A program made the translations under genes and the position numbers. A stretch of DNA of 64,000 nt from Actinoplanes lutulentus (GTDB lineage: Bacteria; Actinomycetota; Actinomycetes; Mycobacteriales; Micromonosporaceae). Below the pieces are notes generated by a model. That model saw nothing but the letters and a program-made list of their open reading frames with translations. It had not been told where the DNA came from and searched no databases. The stretch spans positions 310,001 to 374,000 of the forward strand of contig NZ_QLMJ01000001.1 of NCBI RefSeq assembly GCF_003259845.1, in the 5' to 3' direction. Below are positions 8,176 to 16,228 of this stretch, piece after piece; the first letter of the stretch is position 1; each line of letters begins with the position of its first letter.

Positions 8176-9056
8176 CCCCGAGCCTCCTCACCCGGAGCCT
8201 GAACGCCCGGAGCCGGAGCGCCCGGCGGCTGAGCGATCGTCGGCTGAGCGATCGTCGGCTGAGCGATCGTCGGCTGAGCGATCGTCGGCTGCTGAGCCGG
8301 CGGCTGCTCGGCCGGCGGGTTCGGGGCTGGTGTGCGGGTGCGTAGGCCGGCCAGTGCGCCCACCGTCGCGCCGAGCAGTGCGATGCCGGCCGGCACCCAC
8401 CAGAGCAGGGCGGCCGCTACCACCGCACCGATGAGCGCCGCGAGGGCGATCCTCGCCGGCCGCGCTTCCCGGGGCTTCATCTCGTCGAGGAGCAGGACCA
8501 GGAAGAACGCCGGGAACACCACGTCCAGCCCGAGCCGCTCCACCAGATCCGCCGAGGGCGCGCCGACCACCCCGATCGCGGTACCGGCCACCCACGCCGG
8601 CCACTGCACGATCGTCGCGCCGAACATCCGCCACCGGTCGAACCGGCCACCACCCAGATGAGCGGCCACCCACGAACCGTCCACAACGGCCTGCCCCTGC
8701 AGCGCCCGCCGGAACCGCCCACCGGACAGACTCGGCCCGACAGCCAGGCCCATCGGCAGGAACCGCCCGTTGATCAGCAGCGCCGCCCCGACAGCCGGCC
8801 CGGCCCCGCCGCTGCCGGCCAGCGCCGCGAGCAGCGTGAACTGCGCCGACCCGGAGAAGATGAGCACCGAGGCGCCGATCGCGGCAAGCGCACTCCACCC
8901 CTGGTCCTTGGCGGTGGCCCCAAAGGTGATCGCCAGCACGAACGCGGCGACGGCCAGCCCCGCCCCGACCCGCATGCCCCCGGTGAATCGCTGCCGCGCG
9001 GTCTCCACCCCTTCGACCGTACCGACCCCGGCCGATTCCGCACCCCGGGCGGTCAC
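8172..9056 (-). CDS. azlC: AzlC-family branched-chain amino acid exporter subunit
   Basis: A membrane protein of up to 294 residues. The family core starts near MRVGAGLAVAAFVLAITFG and includes the conserved LIFSGSAQFTLLAAL and LLINGRFLPMG segments. The C-terminus carries an unusual hydrophilic tail with four PTIAQ units. The GTG at 9056 overlaps the stop of the upstream WD40 gene (GTGA); another in-frame GTG lies at 9008, so the first 16 residues are uncertain. With AzlD it should export branched-chain or related amino acids. Co-transcription with three STAND-like genes is unusual. Confidence 0.83.
   Translation of the reverse strand: MTARGAESAGVGTVEGVETARQRFTGGMRVGAGLAVAAFVLAITFGATAKDQGWSALAAIGASVLIFSGSAQFTLLAALAGSGGAGPAVGAALLINGRFLPMGLAVGPSLSGGRFRRALQGQAVVDGSWVAAHLGGGRFDRWRMFGATIVQWPAWVAGTAIGVVGAPSADLVERLGLDVVFPAFFLVLLLDEMKPREARPARIALAALIGAVVAAALLWWVPAGIALLGATVGALAGLRTRTPAPNPPAEQPPAQQPTIAQPTIAQPTIAQPTIAQPPGAPAPGVQAPGEEARG
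8231..8290 (-). repeat. Four exact 15-bp tandem repeats inside azlC
   Basis: Four identical copies of GAGCGATCGTCGGCT lie at 8231, 8246, 8261 and 8276. On the coding strand they give a repeated PTIAQ pentapeptide near the C-terminus of AzlC. The 15-bp unit keeps the reading frame whatever the copy number. Confidence 0.9.
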
Positions 9057-11011
9057 CCGTGGGGCGTGGTCAGATCCATGATCAGCACGTCGCCGTCGAG
9101 GACGGCTCGCCAGGTCCCGTCCGGGGCGACGGAGTCGGGTTCCGGCTCGTCAAGGAGCTCATCCGCGCCGATCCACCGCACTCCGCCGGTCTCCGGGTCG
9201 AGCAGGTAGTGGCCGTGCGGGCCGCTCGCGACCAGCCCGGTGCGGTCCGGGGCCGCGGCCAGCAGGGTCGTCCCCGGGACCGGGAAGGAACGCCTGCGGC
9301 GGCCGCTGCGCACGTCGGAGAGGCGGACCGTACCGTCCTCGGCGGCGGTGGCGAGCCAGCGGCCGTCCGGCGTGGATATCAGGGCCGTGATCGGGGCGTG
9401 GTGGGCCGTGACGGCCCAGCGTCGTGAGCCGGTGGCGGTGTCGTACAGCCGGAGTTCGCCGGGGAGCTCCGCCACCGCCAGCCAGGCGCCGTCCGGGGTG
9501 GTCGCGAAGAAATCGCCGGGGGCCTCGACACGCGGCAACCCGGTCCGAAGGTCGAGAAGCACGGCGGTCGTAGACCTCCCGTAGTGCGGGTGAGCCAGCC
9601 ACGAACTGTCCGGGGCGATCGCCAGGTCATTGATGCTGTCGAGCTCCACGGCGTGCAGGCGGCGGCCCTCCCGCACGTCCCAGAGGGTGACGTCACCGTG
9701 GGATGACAGGGGTTCGCTGACGCTCGCGACCCACAGGCCCTGCGGCCGGGCGATCAGGGCGCCGATGCCGCCCGGCGCTGACACTCGGAGCCGGCGCATC
9801 ACGGCTCCCGGATTCCGTACCCGAGGCCCGGCCCGCAGCGTGCGGGCCTGGGCGACCACCGCCGGGTCTTCCCCACCGGCTGCCCAGGCGATCGCCAGGT
9901 CGGAGGCGAGTGCGGGACGGCCGCCCTCAGCGAGCCGTCGTGAGACCCAGCTCGCGTCCATGACCAGGCGATTCAGCTCCTCGGCACGGCCCGCCGCCGC
10001 CAGATGCCAGGGCAGGTCGGAAGCTTCGCCGGGGTCCAGGACTGCCAGGAGCCGTTGGTGTGGCGCGCCGAGGTGTGGCTGGATCGCGGCGTGCAGCCGG
10101 AACGTCGCGGTCTGCGGGTGGTACCCGATCAGGTCTGCCGCCGCCAGGCCGGCACAGGTGTAGTGGGCCGCGCCGCGGGAGACATTCCACAGCCGCCGCA
10201 CGATGTCGAGCGGGATGTCCTGGTCCGCCGGGAAGACGCCGAGCATGTGCAATCGGTCGCGGGCCACCGGTGGCAGCAGTGCCGACAACGCGGCGACGGC
10301 GTCACCGATCGGATCGGGTCCGCCGGACGGAACCTGAACGGCGGCTGACGTCCGGTTGTGGTGGGAACGGTAGGCACGTTCGAAGATGCGGGCGGCCAGA
10401 CGGCAGGCCAGCGGACGGTCTCCGGCGCGGGCGGCCAGGTGGGCGGCGGTCGGGGCGTCCAGTCCGTACGCGCCGAGTTCGAGCATCAGGGCGACGGACT
10501 CGGTACGGCCGAAAGGCTCCAGGGTGACGACAGCCGCGTCGCCGGGCAGCAGCGACGCGTCGGCGGTGATCATCACATAGCGCCTGTGCTGCCCGCCTGC
10601 CGCCCAGCCGTGGCCGCGGAGCAGGCGGACCTCCTCGCGGGACCGGATCTCGTCCACGACGATCAAGCCGCGTCGGTGGCGACCGTTCAGAAGGCCGGCG
10701 GCTTGTTCCGGGTCTGCCGTGTCGACCGCGGCCAAGTCCTCCCCCGCCGCGGTCAGGAGCCGGGTCATCTCGCGGTTCAGTTGAGCGGCGGCGGGTGAAT
10801 CGAGCCAGGGCAGGGATTCCGGCGCGGCCACCGGGACAGGAAGCGTCATCCACTCGACGCGGGAGGTGGTGGAGGTGGTGGCCCGAGTCTGTGTGCGGAT
10901 CCGGCGGGCGAGGTCGGTCCGGCCCGAGCCGGGTGGGCCGACCAGGCCGATGATCGGGGCGTCGCCGGCCAGGGCCTCAGCGAGACAAGCCACCGCGCTG
11001 GCGATGCTCAT
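9053..11011 (-). CDS. STAND-like P-loop protein with WD40 propeller (paralogue C)
   Basis: A 652-residue protein, third of three tandem paralogues. The N-terminus has a P-loop GPPGSGRT (25-32) with Arg31 where Lys is usual, then Walker B LIVVDE (Asp120, Glu121). A TADASLLPGD segment resembles the NB-ARC sensor, and GDRPLACRL resembles the GLPLAL motif. A winged-helix-like stretch follows (RDRLHMLGVFPADQDIPLDIV). The C-terminal third holds about six WD40-type blades, of the form PDGRWLATAAEDGTVRLSDV. It ends where the other two paralogues continue for several more blades. STAND proteins act as ligand-triggered switches; no effector domain is recognisable here. The start overlaps the upstream stop (ATGA). 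Confidence 0.8.
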   Translation of the reverse strand: MSIASAVACLAEALAGDAPIIGLVGPPGSGRTDLARRIRTQTRATTSTTSRVEWMTLPVPVAAPESLPWLDSPAAAQLNREMTRLLTAAGEDLAAVDTADPEQAAGLLNGRHRRGLIVVDEIRSREEVRLLRGHGWAAGGQHRRYVMITADASLLPGDAAVVTLEPFGRTESVALMLELGAYGLDAPTAAHLAARAGDRPLACRLAARIFERAYRSHHNRTSAAVQVPSGGPDPIGDAVAALSALLPPVARDRLHMLGVFPADQDIPLDIVRRLWNVSRGAAHYTCAGLAAADLIGYHPQTATFRLHAAIQPHLGAPHQRLLAVLDPGEASDLPWHLAAAGRAEELNRLVMDASWVSRRLAEGGRPALASDLAIAWAAGGEDPAVVAQARTLRAGPRVRNPGAVMRRLRVSAPGGIGALIARPQGLWVASVSEPLSSHGDVTLWDVREGRRLHAVELDSINDLAIAPDSSWLAHPHYGRSTTAVLLDLRTGLPRVEAPGDFFATTPDGAWLAVAELPGELRLYDTATGSRRWAVTAHHAPITALISTPDGRWLATAAEDGTVRLSDVRSGRRRRSFPVPGTTLLAAAPDRTGLVASGPHGHYLLDPETGGVRWIGADELLDEPEPDSVAPDGTWRAVLDGDVLIMDLTTPHG

Positions 11012-13308
11012 GGCGTCACCCAGGTGAAGCCGTGCAGGCCGCCCTCGCCCCAGAGGAAGAGGCCGGTGCCGTCGGGGCTCCAGCGGCAGCCCCGCGGGCC
11101 GCTGATCGCCGGCATCGTGGCGGCTCGGGTCGCGGTTTCGCGGTGGTAGATCCGTAGCTGCGGTTCCGTGCCTCGGGCCGGGTAGGCGACAACGTTTTTA
11201 CTGACTACTGCCAGCCACTTCTCGTCCGGGGAAACGGCGGCGCCGGTGATCGCGCGGTCGCCGTGATCTCTGCGGATGGGGTCGTCGAGGCCGGCGGCCG
11301 GGACGGGACCGAAGTCGGGGGCGGTGGCCTGGGCGGGGAGGGCACGACCATCGGCCGCGTCCCAGAAGTGCACCTTGCCACCGGTACGGGTCGCCAGCCA
11401 CGAACCGTCTGGCCCGATCGCCAGATCCTGGACCGGGTCGGCGAGGGCGGGCTCGCCGGTCAGGCCCGTGAGGTCGAGGATCACTACATCCTCGTCGACG
11501 ACAGCGGCCAGCCACGAGCCATCCGGAGCAACGGCCTGTGAGGACCAGACGCCGGCCGGGAAGCCGCCGAGCCGTTCGCCGGTCCGTGGATCCCAGATCC
11601 GCATCGGATTGCCGGCCGCGAGCCAGGAGCCGTCCGGGGCGGACGCGAGCCGGCCGCTGCGGCCGGTCATCGCGAACGTGTGCCGCAGGCTGCCGTCGGC
11701 GGTGTCGAAGACCAGCGCTCGCCACTGCGTGTCGGGCGCCCGCATCGACCACGGCTCGGCCGGTGCCCAGGTGACGGCCAGCCAAGAGTTGTCGCCCGAC
11801 GCGGTCAGGTGGCCCCAGAAGCCGTCCGCGGTGTGGATCTGCCGGTGGCGGCCACGAACCGGGTCGATCAGATGCAGGCCGGTGCGGGTCGACGCGGCCA
11901 GCCAGGTACCGTCCGGTGCTGCCACCATGGCGGTGACCTGGGAGATCGCAAAGACGTGACGGCGGCGGCCCGTGTGCACGCCGGTTATCCGTACTGTTCC
12001 GTCCTCGCTCGCGCTGGCCAGCCAGGAGCCGTCCGGAGCGGCGAGCAGTACGGTGACCCGCGCCAGGTGCGCGGCGGCGCATTGACGGCGGGCCATGGTC
12101 GCGGTGTCGTGGACGCTCACCTCGCCCCGTTCATCCCCGACGGCGACCCAACTGCCGTCCGAGGCTGCCGCCGTGAGCCCATGAAAGAGTTCGCCGCGCG
12201 GTTTGCCGGTCGCGGCGTCGTACACCGCGGCCTCCGGCCGATTACCGTCGCGGACGGTGACTGCCAGCCAGGAATCGTCGGGCGCGACGGTCAGGCCGAC
12301 GCTCTGGACGTGGTCCATCGTCCGGCTGCGCCGGATCCGGCCGGCCTTCGAGTCCCAGAAGGAGATGCGAGCGCCTCCCCGATGATCGGCGCTGGCCACC
12401 CACATGCCGCCGGCCGTCACGATCACCTCTTGGAAATGGTGCTCGACGTAGAGCAGCCGTATCCGGCGGATCAGCGTGGCGCCGAGGCGGCCGGGAGGCG
12501 GCCACCGGTTCGCCAGGTACGGCGCGGCCGGTTCGAGCGCGGCCACCAGTGAGCGCAGTGCCGGGATTCCGTCCAGCCTGCTCGCCAGTAACGCGGACAG
12601 GGCGGCGGGGTCGCGTACCGACTCGAAGTGGACGTGCTCGGCCCGCAACGTGCGAGTCAGCGCGACCACCGCCGGGTTGTCGCCGCCGGCGGCGCGTGCC
12701 GCCGCCAGGTCGGCGGCGAGACCGGGCGCGCCGTCCTCCGACATCCGCCGGATCATCCAGGCCGGATCGGTGATCGGGTGGCTCGGCGTGTCAGTGGCAG
12801 GCTGCTGCCGTCCGGGAACGATCGCGGCCGGCGGCGACGGTGTCATCTCGACCATGACGGCGTGCCGGGGAAGCAGCGACGCGTCCGCGGTGACCAGCAG
12901 CAGGTGGACGCCCTGCTTGTCGAATCGGGTGAACACCGCCCAGTGCTCCCGGACGCGTACCTCGTCGATGATCAGCAGCCGGTCGGCGGCGTAAGTGATC
13001 AGTTCGGCGGCGGCTTCGTAGGGTGCGACAGGCTCGTGCGTGGTCGGCTGCCACTCCCAGTGCCGCAGGGTACGCACGATCTGCAGGACCATGCCGGCCG
13101 CGTCGGGGGTGTCCTGCCAGGGCAGGTCTGTGTCCAGTGCCGGGCCGGTGGTGATCCAGGCGACGTCACGGAAACGGCGCGGCTGCGGACGTTCGTAGAT
13201 CTGTCGGATGAGCGCCGTGCGTTCCGGACCGGGCGGGCCGACCAGTCCGACAGTGGGGGTTCTTCCTGCCAGCGCCTCGGCCAGGCGGGTGGCGGTTGTG
13301 GTCGTCAT
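11008..13308 (-). CDS. STAND-like degenerate P-loop protein with WD40 propeller (paralogue B)
   Basis: A 766-residue protein from the ATG at 13308, which overlaps the stop of paralogue A. A longer frame reading upstream runs antisense-like through paralogue A and is rejected. The P-loop position reads GPPGPERT (24-31), so both the final Gly and the Lys are lost, although Walker B LLIIDE (Asp115, Glu116) remains. The helical and winged-helix part seen in paralogue C is shortened. About eleven WD40-type blades follow, ending in the conserved FLWGEGGLHGFTWVTP shared with paralogue A. It probably binds a ligand or partner rather than hydrolysing ATP; this is inferred from the missing residues. 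Confidence 0.8.
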   Translation of the reverse strand: MTTTTATRLAEALAGRTPTVGLVGPPGPERTALIRQIYERPQPRRFRDVAWITTGPALDTDLPWQDTPDAAGMVLQIVRTLRHWEWQPTTHEPVAPYEAAAELITYAADRLLIIDEVRVREHWAVFTRFDKQGVHLLLVTADASLLPRHAVMVEMTPSPPAAIVPGRQQPATDTPSHPITDPAWMIRRMSEDGAPGLAADLAAARAAGGDNPAVVALTRTLRAEHVHFESVRDPAALSALLASRLDGIPALRSLVAALEPAAPYLANRWPPPGRLGATLIRRIRLLYVEHHFQEVIVTAGGMWVASADHRGGARISFWDSKAGRIRRSRTMDHVQSVGLTVAPDDSWLAVTVRDGNRPEAAVYDAATGKPRGELFHGLTAAASDGSWVAVGDERGEVSVHDTATMARRQCAAAHLARVTVLLAAPDGSWLASASEDGTVRITGVHTGRRRHVFAISQVTAMVAAPDGTWLAASTRTGLHLIDPVRGRHRQIHTADGFWGHLTASGDNSWLAVTWAPAEPWSMRAPDTQWRALVFDTADGSLRHTFAMTGRSGRLASAPDGSWLAAGNPMRIWDPRTGERLGGFPAGVWSSQAVAPDGSWLAAVVDEDVVILDLTGLTGEPALADPVQDLAIGPDGSWLATRTGGKVHFWDAADGRALPAQATAPDFGPVPAAGLDDPIRRDHGDRAITGAAVSPDEKWLAVVSKNVVAYPARGTEPQLRIYHRETATRAATMPAISGPRGCRWSPDGTGLFLWGEGGLHGFTWVTP

Positions 13309-15590
13309 GGCGTCACCCAGGTGAAGCCGTGCAGGCCGCCTTCGCCCCAGAGGAAAAGGCCGGTGCCGTCCGGGCTCCAGCGGCAGTCCGCCGGGCCGTC
13401 GATCGCCGGCATCGTGGCTGCCAGGGTGGCGGAGGTCTGGTCGTAGATCCGGAGTTGGGCCGCCAGGTCGCGGACCGGGTGGTGGCTGAGGACCGCGAGC
13501 CATCGTCCGTCCGGGGAGACGGCCGTGCCGGCGATCTCCCGGTCGCCGTGGTCCTCGCGGATGCGGTCGTCGAGCAGGGCGGGTGGCGTGGACGCGAGAT
13601 CGACGTCGGCAAGCGTGAGATCGACGCCAGCAAGCGTGAGATCGGCGGGGAGACTGCGGCCGTCGGCCGGGTCCCAGAAGCGGACCTCGCCGCCGGGTGC
13701 GTGGGTGGCCAGCCAGGACGGGCCCGCGGTCAGGTGCGTGACCGGGTCGGCGTGGGTGGGGTCGGCGCCGGGTTCGGCGGCTGTGGTCAGGTCGAGGATC
13801 ACCACGTCGCTGCCTACGTGGGCGGCCAGCCAGGTGCCGTCCGGGGCGACCGCCTGGGAACTCCAGGTGCCTGCCGGGAATCCGGGACGGCGAACGCCGG
13901 TGGCGGTGTCCCAGATCCGCATCGGGTACCCCGCTGCGATCCACGATCCGTCCGGGGCGGACGCCAGCCGGGTGTGGTGGTTCACCTCAACCGGCAGGGT
14001 GTGCCGGAGATCCGCGCCGTCGAAGAGCAGTACGCCCCGCCCTTCGTAGGCTGCCGCCAGCCACGTGCCACCGGCGGCGAGATCGTGGAGGGTGCCGCCG
14101 CCGGGGTGGATGCGGCGGTTGGTACCGCGGGCCGGGTCGATCAGGTGTACGCCGTACGGGCCGGCCGCCGCGAGCCACTTTCCGCGCGGGTCGACGGCCA
14201 GCCGGGTGACCTTCGGGACGGCGAGGGCGCGGCGGGGGCGTCCGGTGCGTACGTCGGTGATCCGGACCGTGCCGTCCTCGCCGGCGCTGGCCAGCCAGGA
14301 ACCGTCCGGTGCCACGGCCAGCGCGGTGATCCGGGCCCAGTGGGCCGCGATGAGCTGGAGCTGTTCGAACGTGGCGGTGTCGTGGACGCGGACCTCGCCC
14401 TGCTGGTCGCCGACAGCGAGCCAGCTTCCGTCGGGTGCGGCGGCCACGACGTCGCCGGGGATCAGGCCGCGCACCTCGCGGGTGGCCGGGTCGACCAGGC
14501 TCACCCCGGCAGCCTCATCCGAGCGCAGGCTGATCGCGATCCAGGAGTCGTCCGGCGCAGGTAGCAGGCCGGTGATCCGGACACCCTCCAGGGTGAGGCG
14601 GCGCCGTCTGCGGCCCGCCAGGGGATCCCACTGGGAGATCTCGGCGCCGCCGTCGGCGGTCCACATGCTGCCCGTGGTGACGGCTACGGCGACGAGGCTC
14701 TGGTCGATCACGATCCGGCGGATCAGCGCTGATCCGAATCGGCCAGGCGGTGGCCACTTGTTCAGCAGACAGGGCGGGGAGACAAGCCCGGACAACCCCA
14801 GACGACCGGCGACCAGCGCTGCCAGGGTGCGCTTAGTGCGTACCCCTGCGAAGTTGATCTCCTCGGCCCGGAGTGTGCGTGCCAGGGTGACCAGCGCGGG
14901 GTGGGGGTTGGTCGCCCAGGCGATCGCCAGATCGACGGCGAGCGCGGGGGCGCCCTCCTCGGCGAGACGGCGGCAGATCCCGTCCGGATCCATGTCGAAA
15001 GGCTCAGCAGAGGTCGGGGAAACAGGGAATGCCGAGGATGGCGGACCCCAGACCACGACGGCGCCTCTCGGCAGCAGCGAGGCCTTCTCGGTGATCAGCA
15101 GGAGGCGGCCGCGGGCGCTGAACGCGTCGAACATCGCCACCTGCTCGGCGGTGCGCACGCCGTCGACGACCAGGAGGCGGCCGTCGCTGGAGGCGGCGAG
15201 TTCGGCGGCGGCGCGTTCGGCGGCGACCGGCTCGCGGAACGGCCCGCCGTCCCATAACCGCAGCGTACGCACGATCTGGAGGGTCAGGTCCGCTGCTTCC
15301 GGGGTGTCCGGCCAGTGCATCCAGTCGGGCGCGGGCGGCGGCGGGGCGAGGGTGATCCAGCCGGCGCCGGGGAACCGCTGGACGGCGTCGCGGGCCAGAG
15401 CTGTGCGGGCGGGGCCGGGCGGGCCGACGAGGCCGATGACCCGGGGTGTGCCGGTGAGAGCGCGGTCGAGCCGCTCAGAGTCGATCAATCCAGAACTTTC
15501 ATCATCGCGAAACTTTAACCAGGTCCGGCAATCGATTTTCGGGGCGACGCCCGGATATCTCACCCTCCCGGGATGAGGCGCACTGGACAA
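13305..15590 (-). CDS. STAND-like degenerate P-loop protein with WD40 propeller (paralogue A)
   Basis: A protein of up to 761 residues, first of the minus-strand run. The P-loop position is GPPGPART (56-63), with Ala and Arg replacing Gly and Lys. Walker B is LLVVDG (Asp143, Gly144), so the catalytic Glu is also gone. About eleven WD40-type blades follow and the end FLWGEGGLHGFTWVTP matches paralogue B. The TTG at 15590 has a perfect AGGAGG four bases upstream. However, the first 34 residues are not shared with paralogue B and come from AT-richer DNA. A TTG at 15488 would align with the paralogue start and is a real alternative. A small repeat (LTLAGVDLTLADVDLA) lies in the late blades. Confidence 0.77.
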   Translation of the reverse strand: MSSAPHPGRVRYPGVAPKIDCRTWLKFRDDESSGLIDSERLDRALTGTPRVIGLVGPPGPARTALARDAVQRFPGAGWITLAPPPPAPDWMHWPDTPEAADLTLQIVRTLRLWDGGPFREPVAAERAAAELAASSDGRLLVVDGVRTAEQVAMFDAFSARGRLLLITEKASLLPRGAVVVWGPPSSAFPVSPTSAEPFDMDPDGICRRLAEEGAPALAVDLAIAWATNPHPALVTLARTLRAEEINFAGVRTKRTLAALVAGRLGLSGLVSPPCLLNKWPPPGRFGSALIRRIVIDQSLVAVAVTTGSMWTADGGAEISQWDPLAGRRRRRLTLEGVRITGLLPAPDDSWIAISLRSDEAAGVSLVDPATREVRGLIPGDVVAAAPDGSWLAVGDQQGEVRVHDTATFEQLQLIAAHWARITALAVAPDGSWLASAGEDGTVRITDVRTGRPRRALAVPKVTRLAVDPRGKWLAAAGPYGVHLIDPARGTNRRIHPGGGTLHDLAAGGTWLAAAYEGRGVLLFDGADLRHTLPVEVNHHTRLASAPDGSWIAAGYPMRIWDTATGVRRPGFPAGTWSSQAVAPDGTWLAAHVGSDVVILDLTTAAEPGADPTHADPVTHLTAGPSWLATHAPGGEVRFWDPADGRSLPADLTLAGVDLTLADVDLASTPPALLDDRIREDHGDREIAGTAVSPDGRWLAVLSHHPVRDLAAQLRIYDQTSATLAATMPAIDGPADCRWSPDGTGLFLWGEGGLHGFTWVTP

Positions 15591-15594
15591 AACG

Positions 15595-15611
15595 CCTCCT
15601 AGCGTCGCTGG
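15595..15611. promoter_or_regulatory. Overlapping start signals of divergent genes
   Basis: On the minus strand AGGAGG (15600-15595) is a ribosome site for the TTG at 15590. On the plus strand TAGCGT (15600-15605) fits a -10 hexamer exactly 6 bases before the ATG at 15612, as expected for a leaderless mRNA; no plus-strand ribosome site is present. If both are real, the divergent promoters must overlap the facing coding regions. Confidence 0.4.
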
Positions 15612-16097
15612 ATGGACGCGCTGCTGGGATCACTGACCGAAAACGAACTCGCCCTCGTCCGGGAGACCGAACCGGACCGCATCGCCGGGCTGGACGAGGA
15701 CGCCCTGATCGACCTGCACAACCGGGTGCGGCGGGCCCGGACCAAGTACGTGAAGGCGTACCGGCGACGGGCCGCGACCCGCGTCGAGGAGGCCGGCGGC
15801 CGGGGGAAGGCGCACGCGCAGAACGCCCGCCGGCGGTACAAGGCCGAGATCTTCGAGGGTCTGCTCGCCGCCGTGAGCCGGCAACTGTCCCTCGTGGCGC
15901 AGGCGAGCGCCGAGGCCTACGAGGTCGAGCGGCTCAAGGCGGATCCGCCGCCCGCTGCACCGAAGCGGCAAAAGGCGCAGAAACCGGCACCGCAGCTGAT
16001 CGACCGGCGTCCGAACTCGCCGGACCTGCGCAAACGTGCCGCCTCGACCCGGGCTTCGGGCAAGCGGCGGCAGGCGCGAAAGGACAGTCGCTCCTGA
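15612..16097 (+). CDS. Small basic helical protein, function unknown
   Basis: A 161-residue protein I do not recognise. The first 115 residues are charged and probably alpha-helical (LTENELALVRETEPDRIAGL, then RNVRRAR-like basic helices). The C-terminal 45 residues are rich in Lys, Arg, Pro and Ala (KRQKAQKPAPQ, ASGKRRQARKD), as in nucleic-acid-binding tails. No signal peptide or membrane segment is seen. No ribosome site precedes the ATG, which suits leaderless expression. It diverges from the STAND/WD40 operon with very little space between them and is followed by a textbook terminator. Confidence 0.65.
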   Translation: MDALLGSLTENELALVRETEPDRIAGLDEDALIDLHNRVRRARTKYVKAYRRRAATRVEEAGGRGKAHAQNARRRYKAEIFEGLLAAVSRQLSLVAQASAEAYEVERLKADPPPAAPKRQKAQKPAPQLIDRRPNSPDLRKRAASTRASGKRRQARKDSRS

Positions 16098-16110
16098 AAC
16101 AGCAGGCAGC

Positions 16111-16157
16111 GGGGCCGGTCACTCCCTTGACGGGAAAGTGACCGGCCCCTATTTTTT
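16111..16157 (+). terminator. Rho-independent terminator
   Basis: GGGGCCGGTCACT (16111-16123) pairs perfectly with 16137-16149 across a 13-base loop, followed by TATTTTTT (16150-16157). This is the clearest intrinsic terminator in the window and closes the small basic protein gene. Confidence 0.9.
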
Positions 16158-16189
16158 GTCGAAAGTATTTTCAGAAAGTTTCACTCCTG

Positions 16190-16198
16190 TTGCAGCAA
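16190..16198. promoter_or_regulatory. Possible LacI-type half-palindrome before amylase gene
   Basis: TTGCAGCAA is a short palindrome 30 bases before the amylase start. Actinomycete amylase promoters commonly carry repeats built on CTTGCAG that are read by LacI-family regulators such as MalR. The site is short, so this is only a suggestion. Confidence 0.3.
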
Positions 16199-16228
16199 GA
16201 CATCCCCCATCTCTCACAGGAGATCCCC

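Noticed and set aside
13309..13944. A 212-residue N-terminal extension of paralogue B
   Set aside because: It is an out-of-frame reading of paralogue A; the ATG at 13308 overlaps the previous stop like all other junctions of the run.
9053..15590. A named antiphage STAND (Avs-type) system
   Set aside because: No nuclease, protease, TIR or other effector domain is present, and the P-loops are degenerate, so a defence assignment is not supported by sequence.
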